Below the pieces are notes generated by a model. It saw only the letters and a list, made by a program, of their open reading frames with translations. It did not search any database and was not told the DNA's origin. Shown one piece after another: positions 19,740 to 27,714 of a stretch of 64,000 nt of DNA; the first letter of the stretch is position 1; every line of letters starts with the position of its first letter. Both the position numbers and the translations under genes were made by a program. This DNA comes from Neomegalonema sp. GTDB taxonomy: Bacteria > Pseudomonadota > Alphaproteobacteria > Rhodobacterales > Rhodobacteraceae. Location of the stretch: assembly GCF_028688855.1 (NCBI RefSeq), contig NZ_JAQTXI010000003.1, forward strand, positions 124,001-188,000, written 5' to 3'.

Positions 19740-20498
19740 TCAGGCGGGCGTGATCGAGGGCCCCGGATTCCGCGCCCCGAAGAGCGCCGACCCCAGCCGC
19801 AGGATGGTCGCGCCTTCCTCGACGGCGGCCTCGAAATCTCCGGACATGCCCATGGAGAGCGCGCGGATCTCGGGATGCGCCCCGACGGCTTCGTCGCGCA
19901 GACGCCGCAGCAGGCGGAAGCATTCCCGGATGCGGGCCTGATCTTCGGTCAGGGCGGCGAGGGTCATCAGGCCCCTGGGTCTGAGCCGAGCGAAGCGGGG
20001 CAGGGCGTCGAGGAATTCGGGCAGGGCCTCGGGGGGCAGGCCGGACTTGCTCTCCTCGCCGGAGGTGTTGACCTGCACCAGAACTTCAAGCGCGCGGCCC
20101 TCGGCTTCGAGGCGCCTGTCCAGCGCCTCGGCGAGCTTCAGCGAATCCAGCGCGTGGAATTCATGGGCGAAGCGGAGCATCTGGTTGATCTTGTTGCTCT
20201 GGAGATGGCCGATGACGCTCCAGCGGGCGGAGGTTCCGGCCAGCTCCGCGGATTTCTCCAGGCCTTCCTGGACCTTGTTCTCGCCGAAATCGGAGATCCC
20301 CGCCGCCAGAGCCGCCCGCAGCGCGGACGCGGGCACGGTCTTGCTGACGGCCAGAAGCCGGATCTCCGCCGGATCGCGTCCGGCGCGCAGGGCGGCCGCC
20401 GCGATGCGTTCGCGCAGGCCCGCGAGATTGCGGGCGAAGGTCTCCTGGGGATCGGCGCCGAAGCGGTCGATCTCTTCGGGGGAAAGTCTCTGGCTCAT
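19740..20498 (-). CDS. yggS: Pyridoxal-phosphate homeostasis protein YggS (PLPBP)
   Basis: A 252-residue single-domain PLP-binding barrel without known catalysis that buffers vitamin B6 and amino-acid metabolism. The PLP lysine lies in LLAVSKTVPA (about residues 47-56), followed by the signature FGENKVQEGLEK, WSVIGHLQSNKI, NTSGEESKSG and the phosphate-binding LSMGMSGDFEAAVEEGATILRLGSALFG region. Full length. In many bacteria yggS lies close to the division genes, as here. Confidence 0.94.
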   Translation of the reverse strand: MSQRLSPEEIDRFGADPQETFARNLAGLRERIAAAALRAGRDPAEIRLLAVSKTVPASALRAALAAGISDFGENKVQEGLEKSAELAGTSARWSVIGHLQSNKINQMLRFAHEFHALDSLKLAEALDRRLEAEGRALEVLVQVNTSGEESKSGLPPEALPEFLDALPRFARLRPRGLMTLAALTEDQARIRECFRLLRRLRDEAVGAHPEIRALSMGMSGDFEAAVEEGATILRLGSALFGARNPGPSITPA

Positions 20499-20531
20499 GG
20501 GCCGAGAGTTAGGCCGCCCCGGCGCGGAGGG

Positions 20532-22235
20532 TCAAGCGCCTTCCGCCTTGCCGAGCGCGCTCCGCGAGCGGTCGAGGTCGCGCAGCCATGCGGGATGCAG
20601 CTCCGGACGCCCGAAATGATAGCCCTGGAGGCAATCGACGCCCAGTTCGCGCAAGGTCTTGGCCTCCGCCTCGCCGACCATCTCGGCGACGGTCATGATC
20701 TCGAAGTTCCGGGCGATCTCGACCAGCGTGCGCACGAGGGTGCGGTTGTCGGGATTGTTCTCCACGCCCTTCACGAAGACGCCGTCGATCTTCACGATGT
20801 CGATCTTGAGCCGCTTGAAATGCCGGAAGGAGGTGTAGCCCGCGCCGAAGTCGTCGACGGCCATGGCGCAGCCGAGATTCCGCAGATTGGTGATGAAGTC
20901 GGCCGTCTGGCCGCCGTCGTGGATGGCGGTGGCCTCGGTGATCTCGACGATGAGCCGCTCGGTGAGGTCGCGGCGTTCCTCCGAAAGCTCGCGCAGGGAC
21001 CGCATCCAGTCGCGGTCCAGCGCCGATTGCGGCGAGACGTTGATGCTCAGGCGCAGGTTGGGAACGTCGCGCAGGGTGGCGAAGGCCAGCTCCAGCACGC
21101 GGCGGTCCAGCATGCGCACGAGGCCGAGCTGTTCGGCCACCGGCATGAAGTCGGCGGCGGCGGAGATGCGTCCGGAAGGATCGCGCATCCGGATCAGGCA
21201 TTCGTGGAAGGCCATCACCTTGGGATCGTCCGAGCGCACCACCGGCTGATAGGCCAGCGTGATGCGGTTCTCTTGCAGCGCGGTCACGATCTGTCCGGCC
21301 ATGGTGATGTTGCGCCGCCGCAGCTCGGCGCCGCCGCCCCGGCTCTCGTAGATCATGAAGCTGTTGGGCCCCTGGGCGCGGGCGCGGAAGAGGGCCTCTT
21401 CGGCGGCGGCCATGGCGTCGTGGGTGGCGCGGCCGTGGTCGGGCAGCAGCGCCGCCCCCACCGAAACCGTGATGGCCACCTGTCCGGCCTGGGTGCGCAC
21501 CACCGGATCGCGGGCGGCGGCCTGCATCTGGGCCACCAGCTCCTCGACTTCGGCGCGGCTGCGGTCGGGCAGGGCCACGCCGAACTTGGCGCCCGCCACC
21601 CGCCCGAGCGAATCGCCGACGCGGAGCAGCTTCTCCAGCCGCGCGCCGAGCTGCACGATGACGGCGTCGGCCACGTCGTAGCCGTAGGCGTCGTTCACCC
21701 CGGCCATGTTGTCGAGGCCGACGATCAGATAGGCCGCCGAGCCATGGGTCGCCAGAGTCCGGGCGATGACCTGAGCCAGATGCTCGCGCAGGCGCGGGCG
21801 GTTGAGATGTCCGGTGGTCTGGTCGAAGAAGGCCAGATAGGAGAGGCGGTTCTCCCGCGCGCGGCGGGCGCTGGCGTCGCGGAGCACGCCGACCAGACGG
21901 GGGCCTCTGGAATCCTCGACGAGGGTCAGACGCTCTTCGGTCCAGCGGGGAGGGACGCCCGCCGGGCAGTCCTTCCACCGGAATTCGCTGACGAGGGAGC
22001 CGCGCAGATGAGGGTCGGAGAGCCAGGCGTCGCGATTGCGGCAATCCTCGTCGTCGAGAAGGGCGCGCAGGGCGGCGCCCGTGTCGATCCGCGCGAGTCC
22101 GGGGGCGTCGAGGGCTTCTTCGGCGTTCTCCGACCAGATCAGGCGGTCGTCGGCGAGCCGCCAGACGAAGGCCGCGTCGCCCAGGCCCTTCAAGGCGAGC
22201 GCGAGATCTTCGGCGTCGATTCGCGTGCCTGTCAA
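20532..22235 (-). CDS. GGDEF-EAL protein with degenerate GGDEF and intact EAL domain
   Basis: A protein of about 567 residues. An N-terminal PAS-like region (about 1-130) is followed by a GGDEF domain whose signature has become VAGAKFG, so it should not make cyclic-di-GMP. The EAL domain keeps the catalytic set: E in FHECLIRM, N in INVSPQ, E in VEITEAT, DD in VDDFGAGY, K in IVKIDGVF, E in TVAEMV and Q in LQGYHFGRP. It is therefore a probable phosphodiesterase. There is no signal peptide or membrane span. Start: TTG at 22235, with GGGAG eight bases upstream; a TTG seven codons earlier (22256) has a badly spaced site. Confidence 0.85.
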   Translation of the reverse strand: MTGTRIDAEDLALALKGLGDAAFVWRLADDRLIWSENAEEALDAPGLARIDTGAALRALLDDEDCRNRDAWLSDPHLRGSLVSEFRWKDCPAGVPPRWTEERLTLVEDSRGPRLVGVLRDASARRARENRLSYLAFFDQTTGHLNRPRLREHLAQVIARTLATHGSAAYLIVGLDNMAGVNDAYGYDVADAVIVQLGARLEKLLRVGDSLGRVAGAKFGVALPDRSRAEVEELVAQMQAAARDPVVRTQAGQVAITVSVGAALLPDHGRATHDAMAAAEEALFRARAQGPNSFMIYESRGGGAELRRRNITMAGQIVTALQENRITLAYQPVVRSDDPKVMAFHECLIRMRDPSGRISAAADFMPVAEQLGLVRMLDRRVLELAFATLRDVPNLRLSINVSPQSALDRDWMRSLRELSEERRDLTERLIVEITEATAIHDGGQTADFITNLRNLGCAMAVDDFGAGYTSFRHFKRLKIDIVKIDGVFVKGVENNPDNRTLVRTLVEIARNFEIMTVAEMVGEAEAKTLRELGVDCLQGYHFGRPELHPAWLRDLDRSRSALGKAEGA

Positions 22236-22414
22236 AAGACGAACTCCCGCCCGCAAAGCCTCCCGCGCGCGAGGGCCCCGCGCCCCTGCGTGATCGCGTC
22301 GGAGTCATGGTATGGGCGGGGCGATCTTTCCAAACCCCTACCGGATTCGCGATAACACGACGCGCCTTGCGAAAACCCCGCCCTTTGTCTCTTTTCTCTT
22401 CCGGAGATCGCCGC

Positions 22415-22999
22415 ATGACCGCAGCTTCAACCGTGGACCGTTGCCCCTGGTGCGGTCAGGATCCGCTTTATGTCGCCTATCACGATCAGGAATGGGGCGT
22501 GCCGGAGCATGACGGGCGGGCCCTTTATGAAAAGCTGATTCTCGACGGCTTTCAGGCGGGCCTCTCCTGGATCACGATCCTGCGCAAGCGCGCGGCCTTC
22601 CGCGCGGCCTTCGAGGGATTCGAGCCCGCGCGAATCGCGCAATGGGGCGAGCCGGAGGTGGCGCGCCTGCTCCAGAATCCGGGGATCGTGCGCCATCGCG
22701 GCAAGATAGAGGGCGCGATCAAGGGCGCCCGCGCCTGGGAGAAGATCGAGGCGCGTGAAGGATTCTCGCACTTCCTCTGGAAATTCGTGGAGGGGCGCCC
22801 GATCCGGAACGAATTCCGCAGCATGAGCGAAGTCCCGACCGCCACGGCGGAATCCACGGCGCTGGCCAAGGCTCTGAAGGCCGAGGGCTTCGTCTTCTGC
22901 GGCCCGGTGATCGTCTACGCCGCCATGCAGGCCATGGGGCTGGTCAACGACCACATGGTGGATTGTCCGCGTCACGCCGCATGCGCGGCGCTGGCCTGA
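22415..22999 (+). CDS. tag: DNA-3-methyladenine glycosylase I
   Basis: A 194-residue base-excision repair enzyme that removes 3-methyladenine from DNA. It begins with VDRCPWCGQDPLYVAYHDQEWGVPEHDG, then GFQAGLSWITILRKRAAFR and VNDHMVDCPRH; the Cys and His residues at both ends are the structural zinc ligands of Tag. Length is normal. The start at 22415 has GGAG upstream. It is divergent from the GGDEF-EAL gene. Confidence 0.95.
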   Translation: MTAASTVDRCPWCGQDPLYVAYHDQEWGVPEHDGRALYEKLILDGFQAGLSWITILRKRAAFRAAFEGFEPARIAQWGEPEVARLLQNPGIVRHRGKIEGAIKGARAWEKIEAREGFSHFLWKFVEGRPIRNEFRSMSEVPTATAESTALAKALKAEGFVFCGPVIVYAAMQAMGLVNDHMVDCPRHAACAALA

Positions 23000-23004
23000 A
23001 CGTG

Positions 23005-23034
23005 AAAAGGGGCGGGGCCTCGCGGCTCCGCCCC
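23005..23034 (-). terminator. Intrinsic terminator of ilvE
   Basis: On the minus strand GGGGCGGAGCC-GCGA-GGCCCCGCCCC (one mismatch) is followed by TTTT, 22 bp past the ilvE stop. The tag gene converges on it. Confidence 0.78.
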
Positions 23035-23056
23035 TGTCCCGATCCGGCCTTGCGGC

Positions 23057-23938
23057 TCAGATGGAGATCTTGCCGCGCACGAGGTCGGCGTAATCCTGCA
23101 CGACCTGCCGGGTCAGCGCGCCGACCTCGTAATTATAGGGCCCGATCTCGGCGACCGGCGTGACCTCGGCGGCGGAGCCGGTGAGGAAGCATTGCTCGAA
23201 GCTCTCCAGCTCGTTGGGCAGGATCGCCCGCTCGACCACCTCGATCTGACGATGGCGCAGGATGTCGATCACCGTCTGACGCGTCAGGCCGTTGAGGAAG
23301 CAGTCCGGCGTCGGAGTGTGGACCTTGCCGTCCTTCACGAAGAAGGCGTTGGCGCCGGTGGCCTCGGCGATCTGGCCGCGATAGTCGAGCATCATGGCGT
23401 CGGCGTAGCCCTTGGCTTCGGCGGCGTGCTTGGACATCGTGGCGATCATGTAGAGCCCCGAGGCCTTCGCCTGGGAGGGCGCGGTGTCGGGCGCCGGACG
23501 GCGCCAGTCGGCCATGGTCAGGCGGATGCCCTTGAGCTCGCCCGCGAAATAGGCGCCCCAGGCCCAGGCCGCGATGGCGAGGTGGATCTTGTTGTTCTGG
23601 GCCGCGACGCCCATCATCTCCGAGCCGCGCCAGGCCAGGGCGCGGATGTATCCGTCCACGAGGCCGTTGGCCTTGAGCACCTCCTGCTTGGCGGCGTCGA
23701 TCTCCTCGACGGAGAAGGGCACCTTGTAGCCGAGGATCCGCGCCGAATTGTGCAGACGCTCGGAATGCAGGCGCGACTTGAAGATGACGCCGCCGTAAGC
23801 GCGCTCGCCCTCGAAGACGGCCCCGGCGTAATGCAGCGCATGGGTCAGGATGTGGACGTTGGCTTCGCGCCACGGACGCAGGACGCCGTCCTGCCAGATG
23901 AATCCGTCACGGTCGTGGAAAGGCTGGGGCTGGGACAT
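23057..23938 (-). CDS. ilvE: Branched-chain amino acid aminotransferase
   Basis: A 293-residue fold-type IV PLP enzyme that catalyses the last step of Leu, Ile and Val synthesis. Seen are the N-terminal HALHYAGAVFEGERAYGG, the PLP lysine in KHAAEAKGYADAMMLD, the signature EATGANAFFVKDG, and the cofactor-binding FLTGSAAEVTPV near the end. Length is typical of alphaproteobacterial IlvE. It faces the MarR-type regulator gene across 188 bp; that arrangement recurs in Rhodobacterales. Confidence 0.94.
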   Translation of the reverse strand: MSQPQPFHDRDGFIWQDGVLRPWREANVHILTHALHYAGAVFEGERAYGGVIFKSRLHSERLHNSARILGYKVPFSVEEIDAAKQEVLKANGLVDGYIRALAWRGSEMMGVAAQNNKIHLAIAAWAWGAYFAGELKGIRLTMADWRRPAPDTAPSQAKASGLYMIATMSKHAAEAKGYADAMMLDYRGQIAEATGANAFFVKDGKVHTPTPDCFLNGLTRQTVIDILRHRQIEVVERAILPNELESFEQCFLTGSAAEVTPVAEIGPYNYEVGALTRQVVQDYADLVRGKISI

Positions 23939-24004
23939 CTCATGAGATCCGATATGATTGACGGGGCGTCTCCTCCGGCCGCTTTTGTCTGGGGCCTTGC
24001 GCGA

Positions 24005-24033
24005 GCGGTAGCAGTCGGCTAGATTTATGTCAA
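24005..24033 (-). promoter_or_regulatory. Candidate ilvE promoter with perfect -35 box
   Basis: On the minus strand a perfect TTGACA (24028-24033) stands 17 bp before a weak TACCGC. The -35 overlaps a direct repeat ATTTATG-N5-ATTTATG (24023-24041), which could be a regulator site for ilvE and the divergent petP. Confidence 0.4.
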
Positions 24034-24126
24034 CATTTATGCCCTATTTCGGGGGCCGCCGTCCGACGCCCTTCCGCTGCGGGCGGCCCAGCGTTTCACC
24101 CGGAAAGCGATTCGGCAAGGACGCTC

Positions 24127-24657
24127 ATGCCCGTCTCCTCTCACGCTCCGCCCTCCGACCGCGCCGCCACGCCGCTTTCGGTGGATCATCTGCTCTATCT
24201 GACCGACCAGAACCTGCGTCAGGGGATCGAGCTCCTGTTCTTCGCCTATCGCGACTTCACCAGCGATCCGGACGCCATCCTGCTGGAGATGGGGCTCGGG
24301 CGGGCGCATCATCGGGTGCTGCATTTCGTGGGGGGGAATCCGGGGCTGACGGTCGCCGAGCTTCTGGCCACGCTGCGCATCGCCAAGCAGTCTCTGGCGC
24401 GGGTGCTGCGCCCTCTGCAGGATCAGGGGCTGATCGCCCAGCGCGTCGGGGAGAAGGACCGCCGTCAGCGGCGGCTGCATCTGACCGAGGCGGGGGCGGC
24501 TCTGGAGAAGCGCCTCCAGGAGGCCCAGCGCCGCCGGATGCGCGCCGCCTTCCAGGCCGCCGGGCCCGAGGCCGTCGCCGGATTCCGTCGGGTGCTCGAA
24601 TTGATGATCGACGAATCCGAGCGCGGCCGCGCCCTCAGCATGATCGCCCGTTCATGA
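24127..24657 (+). CDS. petP: MarR-family regulator, PetP-like
   Basis: A 176-residue winged-helix DNA-binding protein. The core reads LGRAHHRVLHFVGGNPGLTVAELLATLRIAKQSLARVLRPLQDQGLI, then the wing KDRRQRRLHLTEAG, typical of MarR regulators. Its pairing with the following OmpR-type gene through a 4-base ATGA overlap matches petP-petR of Rhodobacter capsulatus, where both genes lie upstream of petABC (cytochrome bc1). In that organism they are needed for growth; the targets here are unknown. Confidence 0.8.
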   Translation: MPVSSHAPPSDRAATPLSVDHLLYLTDQNLRQGIELLFFAYRDFTSDPDAILLEMGLGRAHHRVLHFVGGNPGLTVAELLATLRIAKQSLARVLRPLQDQGLIAQRVGEKDRRQRRLHLTEAGAALEKRLQEAQRRRMRAAFQAAGPEAVAGFRRVLELMIDESERGRALSMIARS

Positions 24658-25361
24658 AGGAGGATCCGCCGCATATCCTCGTGGTGGACGACGACGCGCG
24701 GATCCGTCAGCTGCTGGAGCGTTATCTGGCGCGTCAGGGCTGGCGGGCCAGCGGCGCCGCCGACGCCGCCGCCGCGCGACGTCTGATCGGGGCGATTCTC
24801 TTCGACCTCGTGGTGCTGGACGTGATGATGCCCGGCGAGGACGGGTTCTCGCTGGCGCGCTGGCTGCGCGAGACCGGCGGCCCGCCGAGTCTGCTCCTGA
24901 CCGCGCGGGGCGAATCCGCCGACCGCATCAAGGGGCTGGAGGCCGGGGCCGACGACTACCTCGCCAAGCCCTTCGAGCCGCGCGAACTGGCCTTGCGCAT
25001 CGAGGCCATCCTGAGGCGGGCTTTCCGTCCGCCGCCTCCGGCGCCGCTGACGCCCGCTCCGGAGGCGCCGCCGGAGCTGCGCTTCGGCGCCCTGACCTAT
25101 GATCGCCCGCGCGGGGAGCTGCGGCGGGGCGAGGAGCCGGTCCATCTGACCGGCGCCGAGGAATCCATGCTCTCCGTCCTGGCGGAGCGGCCGCACGAGC
25201 CTCTGGAGCGGGGGGAGCTTCTGGGAGCGCTCGACGCCGGAGACGAGCGGGCGGTGGACGTCCTGGTGGCGCGTCTGCGGCGCAAGCTGGAGGACGACGC
25301 CGCCAATCCGCGCTTCCTGCGCACCGTGCGCGGGGTGGGCTATCGCCTGACGCCCGACTGA
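24654..25361 (+). CDS. petR: OmpR-family response regulator, PetR-like
   Basis: A 235-residue two-domain regulator. The receiver domain (about residues 6-120) has the acidic pair in LVVDDDARIR, the phosphorylation Asp in VVLDVMMPGEDGF, the Thr-type switch LLLTARGE and the Lys in DDYLAKPFEPREL. A Pro-rich linker leads to a winged helix ending VDVLVARLRRKLEDD...RTVRGVGYRLTPD. It closely resembles PetR in layout and sequence. No sensor kinase gene is adjacent, and the next genes are not petABC. Confidence 0.85.
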   Translation: MKEDPPHILVVDDDARIRQLLERYLARQGWRASGAADAAAARRLIGAILFDLVVLDVMMPGEDGFSLARWLRETGGPPSLLLTARGESADRIKGLEAGADDYLAKPFEPRELALRIEAILRRAFRPPPPAPLTPAPEAPPELRFGALTYDRPRGELRRGEEPVHLTGAEESMLSVLAERPHEPLERGELLGALDAGDERAVDVLVARLRRKLEDDAANPRFLRTVRGVGYRLTPD

Positions 25362-25489
25362 GGCGCCGCGCGGATTCCTTGCGGAAAGGCCTCTCCGGGG
25401 CGCGCGATCCTCCGTATCCTGTCTGAAAAGCGCATGACGCGGAGGAGCGTCTCTGGCAGGCTCGCCCTCTCGAAAAAGGGGAGTCGACG

Positions 25490-25807
25490 ATGCGCATTCT
25501 CGTGTTGGGAGGGATCTCCCTCCTGATCCTGTCGGCCTGCGGGCGGGAGCCGCCTGCGCCTGCGCCGAATTTCGCCAGCCTCGACCGCGGCGAGAGCCTC
25601 GCGCTGGAGTCGGGCGGGCGCGGAGCCTATGGCACCTGGCATGCGGGGCCGGATCGCGGCGAACAGGCCACCTGCGTCGAGCCCCCCGCCGAGGCCGGGG
25701 CGACCGGATGGCTCCGCTTCGAGGCCTGCATGGGCTGGTTCAACGGCCTGACCGACCGCGCGGCCTATCAGGCGCGCCTTGAGGAGCTGGGGGCCTCCGG
25801 CGAGTGA
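25490..25807 (+). CDS. Small lipoprotein of unknown function
   Basis: A 105-residue protein with a lipoprotein signal: MRILVLGGISLLILSAC, where LSAC is the lipobox. It should be lipid-anchored after cleavage at Cys17. The short mature part contains two more Cys (about residues 63 and 85) that could pair. GGGAG precedes the ATG. No family recognised. It lies between petR and carD, convergent with the latter. Confidence 0.65.
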   Translation: MRILVLGGISLLILSACGREPPAPAPNFASLDRGESLALESGGRGAYGTWHAGPDRGEQATCVEPPAEAGATGWLRFEACMGWFNGLTDRAAYQARLEELGASGE

Positions 25808-25873
25808 CGCCGCCCCGGGAATCCCGACCCTCCGGGCGGTCGCGCGCCCTGCGGCGATGACTCTGCGGCGATG

Positions 25874-25908
25874 AAAACGCCCCGCGCCGAGAGATCTCGG
25901 GCGGGGCG
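25874..25908 (-). terminator. Intrinsic terminator downstream of carD
   Basis: On the minus strand CGCCCCGCCCGAGA and TCTCGGCGCGGGGCG pair (one bulge) and are followed by TTTT. It lies about 85 bp past the carD stop. Confidence 0.75.
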
Positions 25909-25993
25909 AAGGATCGCTTCGGAAATGAAGCGCGCGGGCGTTGAAGCAGAGGGCGCGATCCCGAAGGATCGCGGAAGGATTTCAGGCGACGGC

Positions 25994-26521
25994 TCAGGCG
26001 GCGCGGCGCACGAGGGCGCTCTCGACGCGCTTGACGGCGTCGGTTTCGTCGATCTTCTCGACCACGGCCAGCTCGCGGGTGAGGCGCTGGAGGGCGGCCT
26101 CGTAGAGCTGACGCTCGGAGTAGCTCTGTTCCTGCTGGTCGTCGGCGCGATGCAGGTCGCGGACCACCTCGGCGATGGAGATCAGATCGCCGGAGTTGAT
26201 CTTCTGCTCGTATTCCTGCGCGCGGCGCGACCACATCACCCGCTTCACGCGGGCGCGTCCGCGCAGGGTGTCGAGGGCCTTGCCCAGGGTGTCGACGTCG
26301 GCCAGCGGGCGCATGCCGATGCTTTCCGCCTTGGCGGTGGGCACGCGGAGCGTCATCTTGTCCTTTTCGAAGGAGATGACGAAGAGTTCAAGTTTCGCGC
26401 CGGCGATTTCACGTTCCTCGATCAAAACGATGCGCCCGACGCCGTGCGTCGGGTAGACGACATATTCATTCGCCCGAAAATGAGACTTTTTCTGCGTCTT
26501 GCTTGTTGTCTTCGTCATCAT
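25994..26521 (-). CDS. carD: CarD/CdnL-family RNA polymerase-binding regulator
   Basis: A 175-residue protein that binds RNA polymerase beta and stabilises open promoter complexes, especially at rRNA promoters. The N-terminal Tudor-like interaction domain reads NEYVVYPTHGVGRIVLIEEREI; the C-terminal helical DNA-binding part includes RVMWSRRAQEYEQKINSGDL and SERQLYEAALQRLTREL. Length and layout match alphaproteobacterial CdnL. The first Lys-rich residues (MTKTTSKTQKKSHF) are a short basic tail. It has its own strong promoter far upstream. Confidence 0.93.
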   Translation of the reverse strand: MMTKTTSKTQKKSHFRANEYVVYPTHGVGRIVLIEEREIAGAKLELFVISFEKDKMTLRVPTAKAESIGMRPLADVDTLGKALDTLRGRARVKRVMWSRRAQEYEQKINSGDLISIAEVVRDLHRADDQQEQSYSERQLYEAALQRLTRELAVVEKIDETDAVKRVESALVRRAA

Positions 26522-26937
26522 GATCGCCCATAATTGTTTCGTGTTGGTGCGCCTTTACGAGACCTTCCGCTTGCGCGGACGCGCCTTGGTCCGGCGGTCG
26601 CCTTCGGGCGGACAAGTCGATGGACGCGCTCCTCCGACCGGGTCGCCCGACTCGACACGATAACGCAAGACGCACGGCGGAAAGCCGGAGCGTCTCCGTT
26701 ATGTCGGGCGAATCTCGCACGTGTCCCGGAATCAGGGCGTGAAGATCGACGTGTTCTCACCAGATTATGGCATGATTATAGCATTGAGACGCGATTTTCT
26801 CAAGGCGTGAACGCTGTCTCAAAATGAATTTTGAAATGAATTTCACTCAAATGCGACGGAAGGCCGCAAGTTTCCCGGGAGGGATTCCCATCCCGGCAAG
26901 CGCCCTGACCTTTCGGTCAGGATCGCGCCGGAGGGGG
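26522..26937 (-). other. 416-bp gene-free stretch: carD leader and fdxA 3' hairpin
   Basis: No convincing reading frame. It contains the carD promoter (26775-26803) and a predicted untranslated leader of about 245 nt. An AT-rich island (about 26760-26865) includes the palindrome CAAAAT-GA-ATTTTG at 26820-26833. A perfect hairpin CCTGACC-TTTC-GGTCAGG (26904-26921) lies just past the fdxA stop but has no T run, so it is probably a transcript-stabilising end or a factor-dependent stop. Confidence 0.6.
26775..26803 (-). promoter_or_regulatory. Near-consensus sigma-70 promoter of carD
   Basis: On the minus strand TTGAGA (26798-26803) and a perfect TATAAT (26775-26780) are exactly 17 bp apart. It is the best match to the sigma-70 consensus that I found in the window. 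Transcription would start near 26768 and run about 245 nt before the carD start codon. Confidence 0.75.
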
Positions 26938-27276
26938 TCAGTCGCCTTCGCCCGGCGCTTCGGAGAAATACTTCTCCAGCTTGCCTGATTCGCCGTCATG
27001 GGCTTCGGCGCTGGCCAGGGCGGGCTTGGCGGTGGTGAGGTTCGGCCAGAGCCCGGCGTATTTGCGGTTCAGGTCGATCCAGGATTCGAGATCGGGCTCG
27101 GTGTCGGGCCGGATCGCGTCGGCGGGGCATTCCGGTTCGCAGACGCCGCAATCGATGCATTCGTCGGGATGGATGACGAGCATGTTCTCGCCTTCGTAGA
27201 AGCAGTCCACAGGACAGACCTCGACGCAGTCGGTGTACTTGCAGTGAATGCAATTGTCGGTGACGACGTAAGTCAT
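26938..27276 (-). CDS. fdxA: Seven-iron ferredoxin FdxA
   Basis: A 112-residue electron carrier with one 3Fe-4S and one 4Fe-4S cluster. It starts [55 protein letters not shown], the standard FdxA N-terminus, with cluster cysteines all present. The acidic C-terminal half is the family's usual extension ([17 protein letters not shown]). The start at 27276 follows GAGGGA; longer readings run into unrelated sequence. It is co-directional with the S4 gene and the helicase. Confidence 0.95.
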   Translation of the reverse strand: MTYVVTDNCIHCKYTDCVEVCPVDCFYEGENMLVIHPDECIDCGVCEPECPADAIRPDTEPDLESWIDLNRKYAGLWPNLTTAKPALASAEAHDGESGKLEKYFSEAPGEGD

Positions 27277-27329
27277 CGGGAGTCCCTCAAGCTCGCGGCG
27301 CCCCGGAAGACGCAGCTCCGGCGCTGTGC

Positions 27330-27704
27330 TTAGGCGCGCGCGTCTTTCGACGCAAGGTCTGGTTCGGCATGATCCGATCCGATTTCCTGATAGAGCGCCT
27401 GCGCCTCTCCGGCGCCGCCGCGCCGCTCGGCGAAGGCGAGCACGCGGATCAGCGCCACGTCGCGCGCCCTGCGGATGGTCAGGACGTCGCCGGGCTGGAG
27501 CGTCTGGCCGGGCTTCTCGCAGCGGACGCCGTTGCGCCGCACCGCGCCCGAGGCCACGGCTTCGGCGGCGGCGCTCCGGGTGCGGAACCAGCGCGCCGCG
27601 AAGAGCCATTTGTCGAGGCGGCGCGCGCCGCCCGGCTCCTCGGCGGATCCGGGCGCCGGCTCCTGCGGGGCGCCTCGGGCGCCGCCGCGTCCGTTCCTGC
27701 TCAA
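27330..27704 (-). CDS. hslR: S4-domain RNA-binding protein (HslR-like)
   Basis: A 124-residue protein whose centre is an S4 RNA-binding fold: [48 protein letters not shown] (about residues 28-75). HslR-type proteins bind stalled 50S subunits carrying nascent chains. The first 27 residues are a Gly/Pro-rich tail. It starts 11 bp past the helicase stop, so the two are probably co-transcribed; the same pair, with fdxA and carD, is common in Rhodobacterales. Confidence 0.82.
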   Translation of the reverse strand: MSRNGRGGARGAPQEPAPGSAEEPGGARRLDKWLFAARWFRTRSAAAEAVASGAVRRNGVRCEKPGQTLQPGDVLTIRRARDVALIRVLAFAERRGGAGEAQALYQEIGSDHAEPDLASKDARA

Positions 27705-27714
27705 GGCCGGAGCC

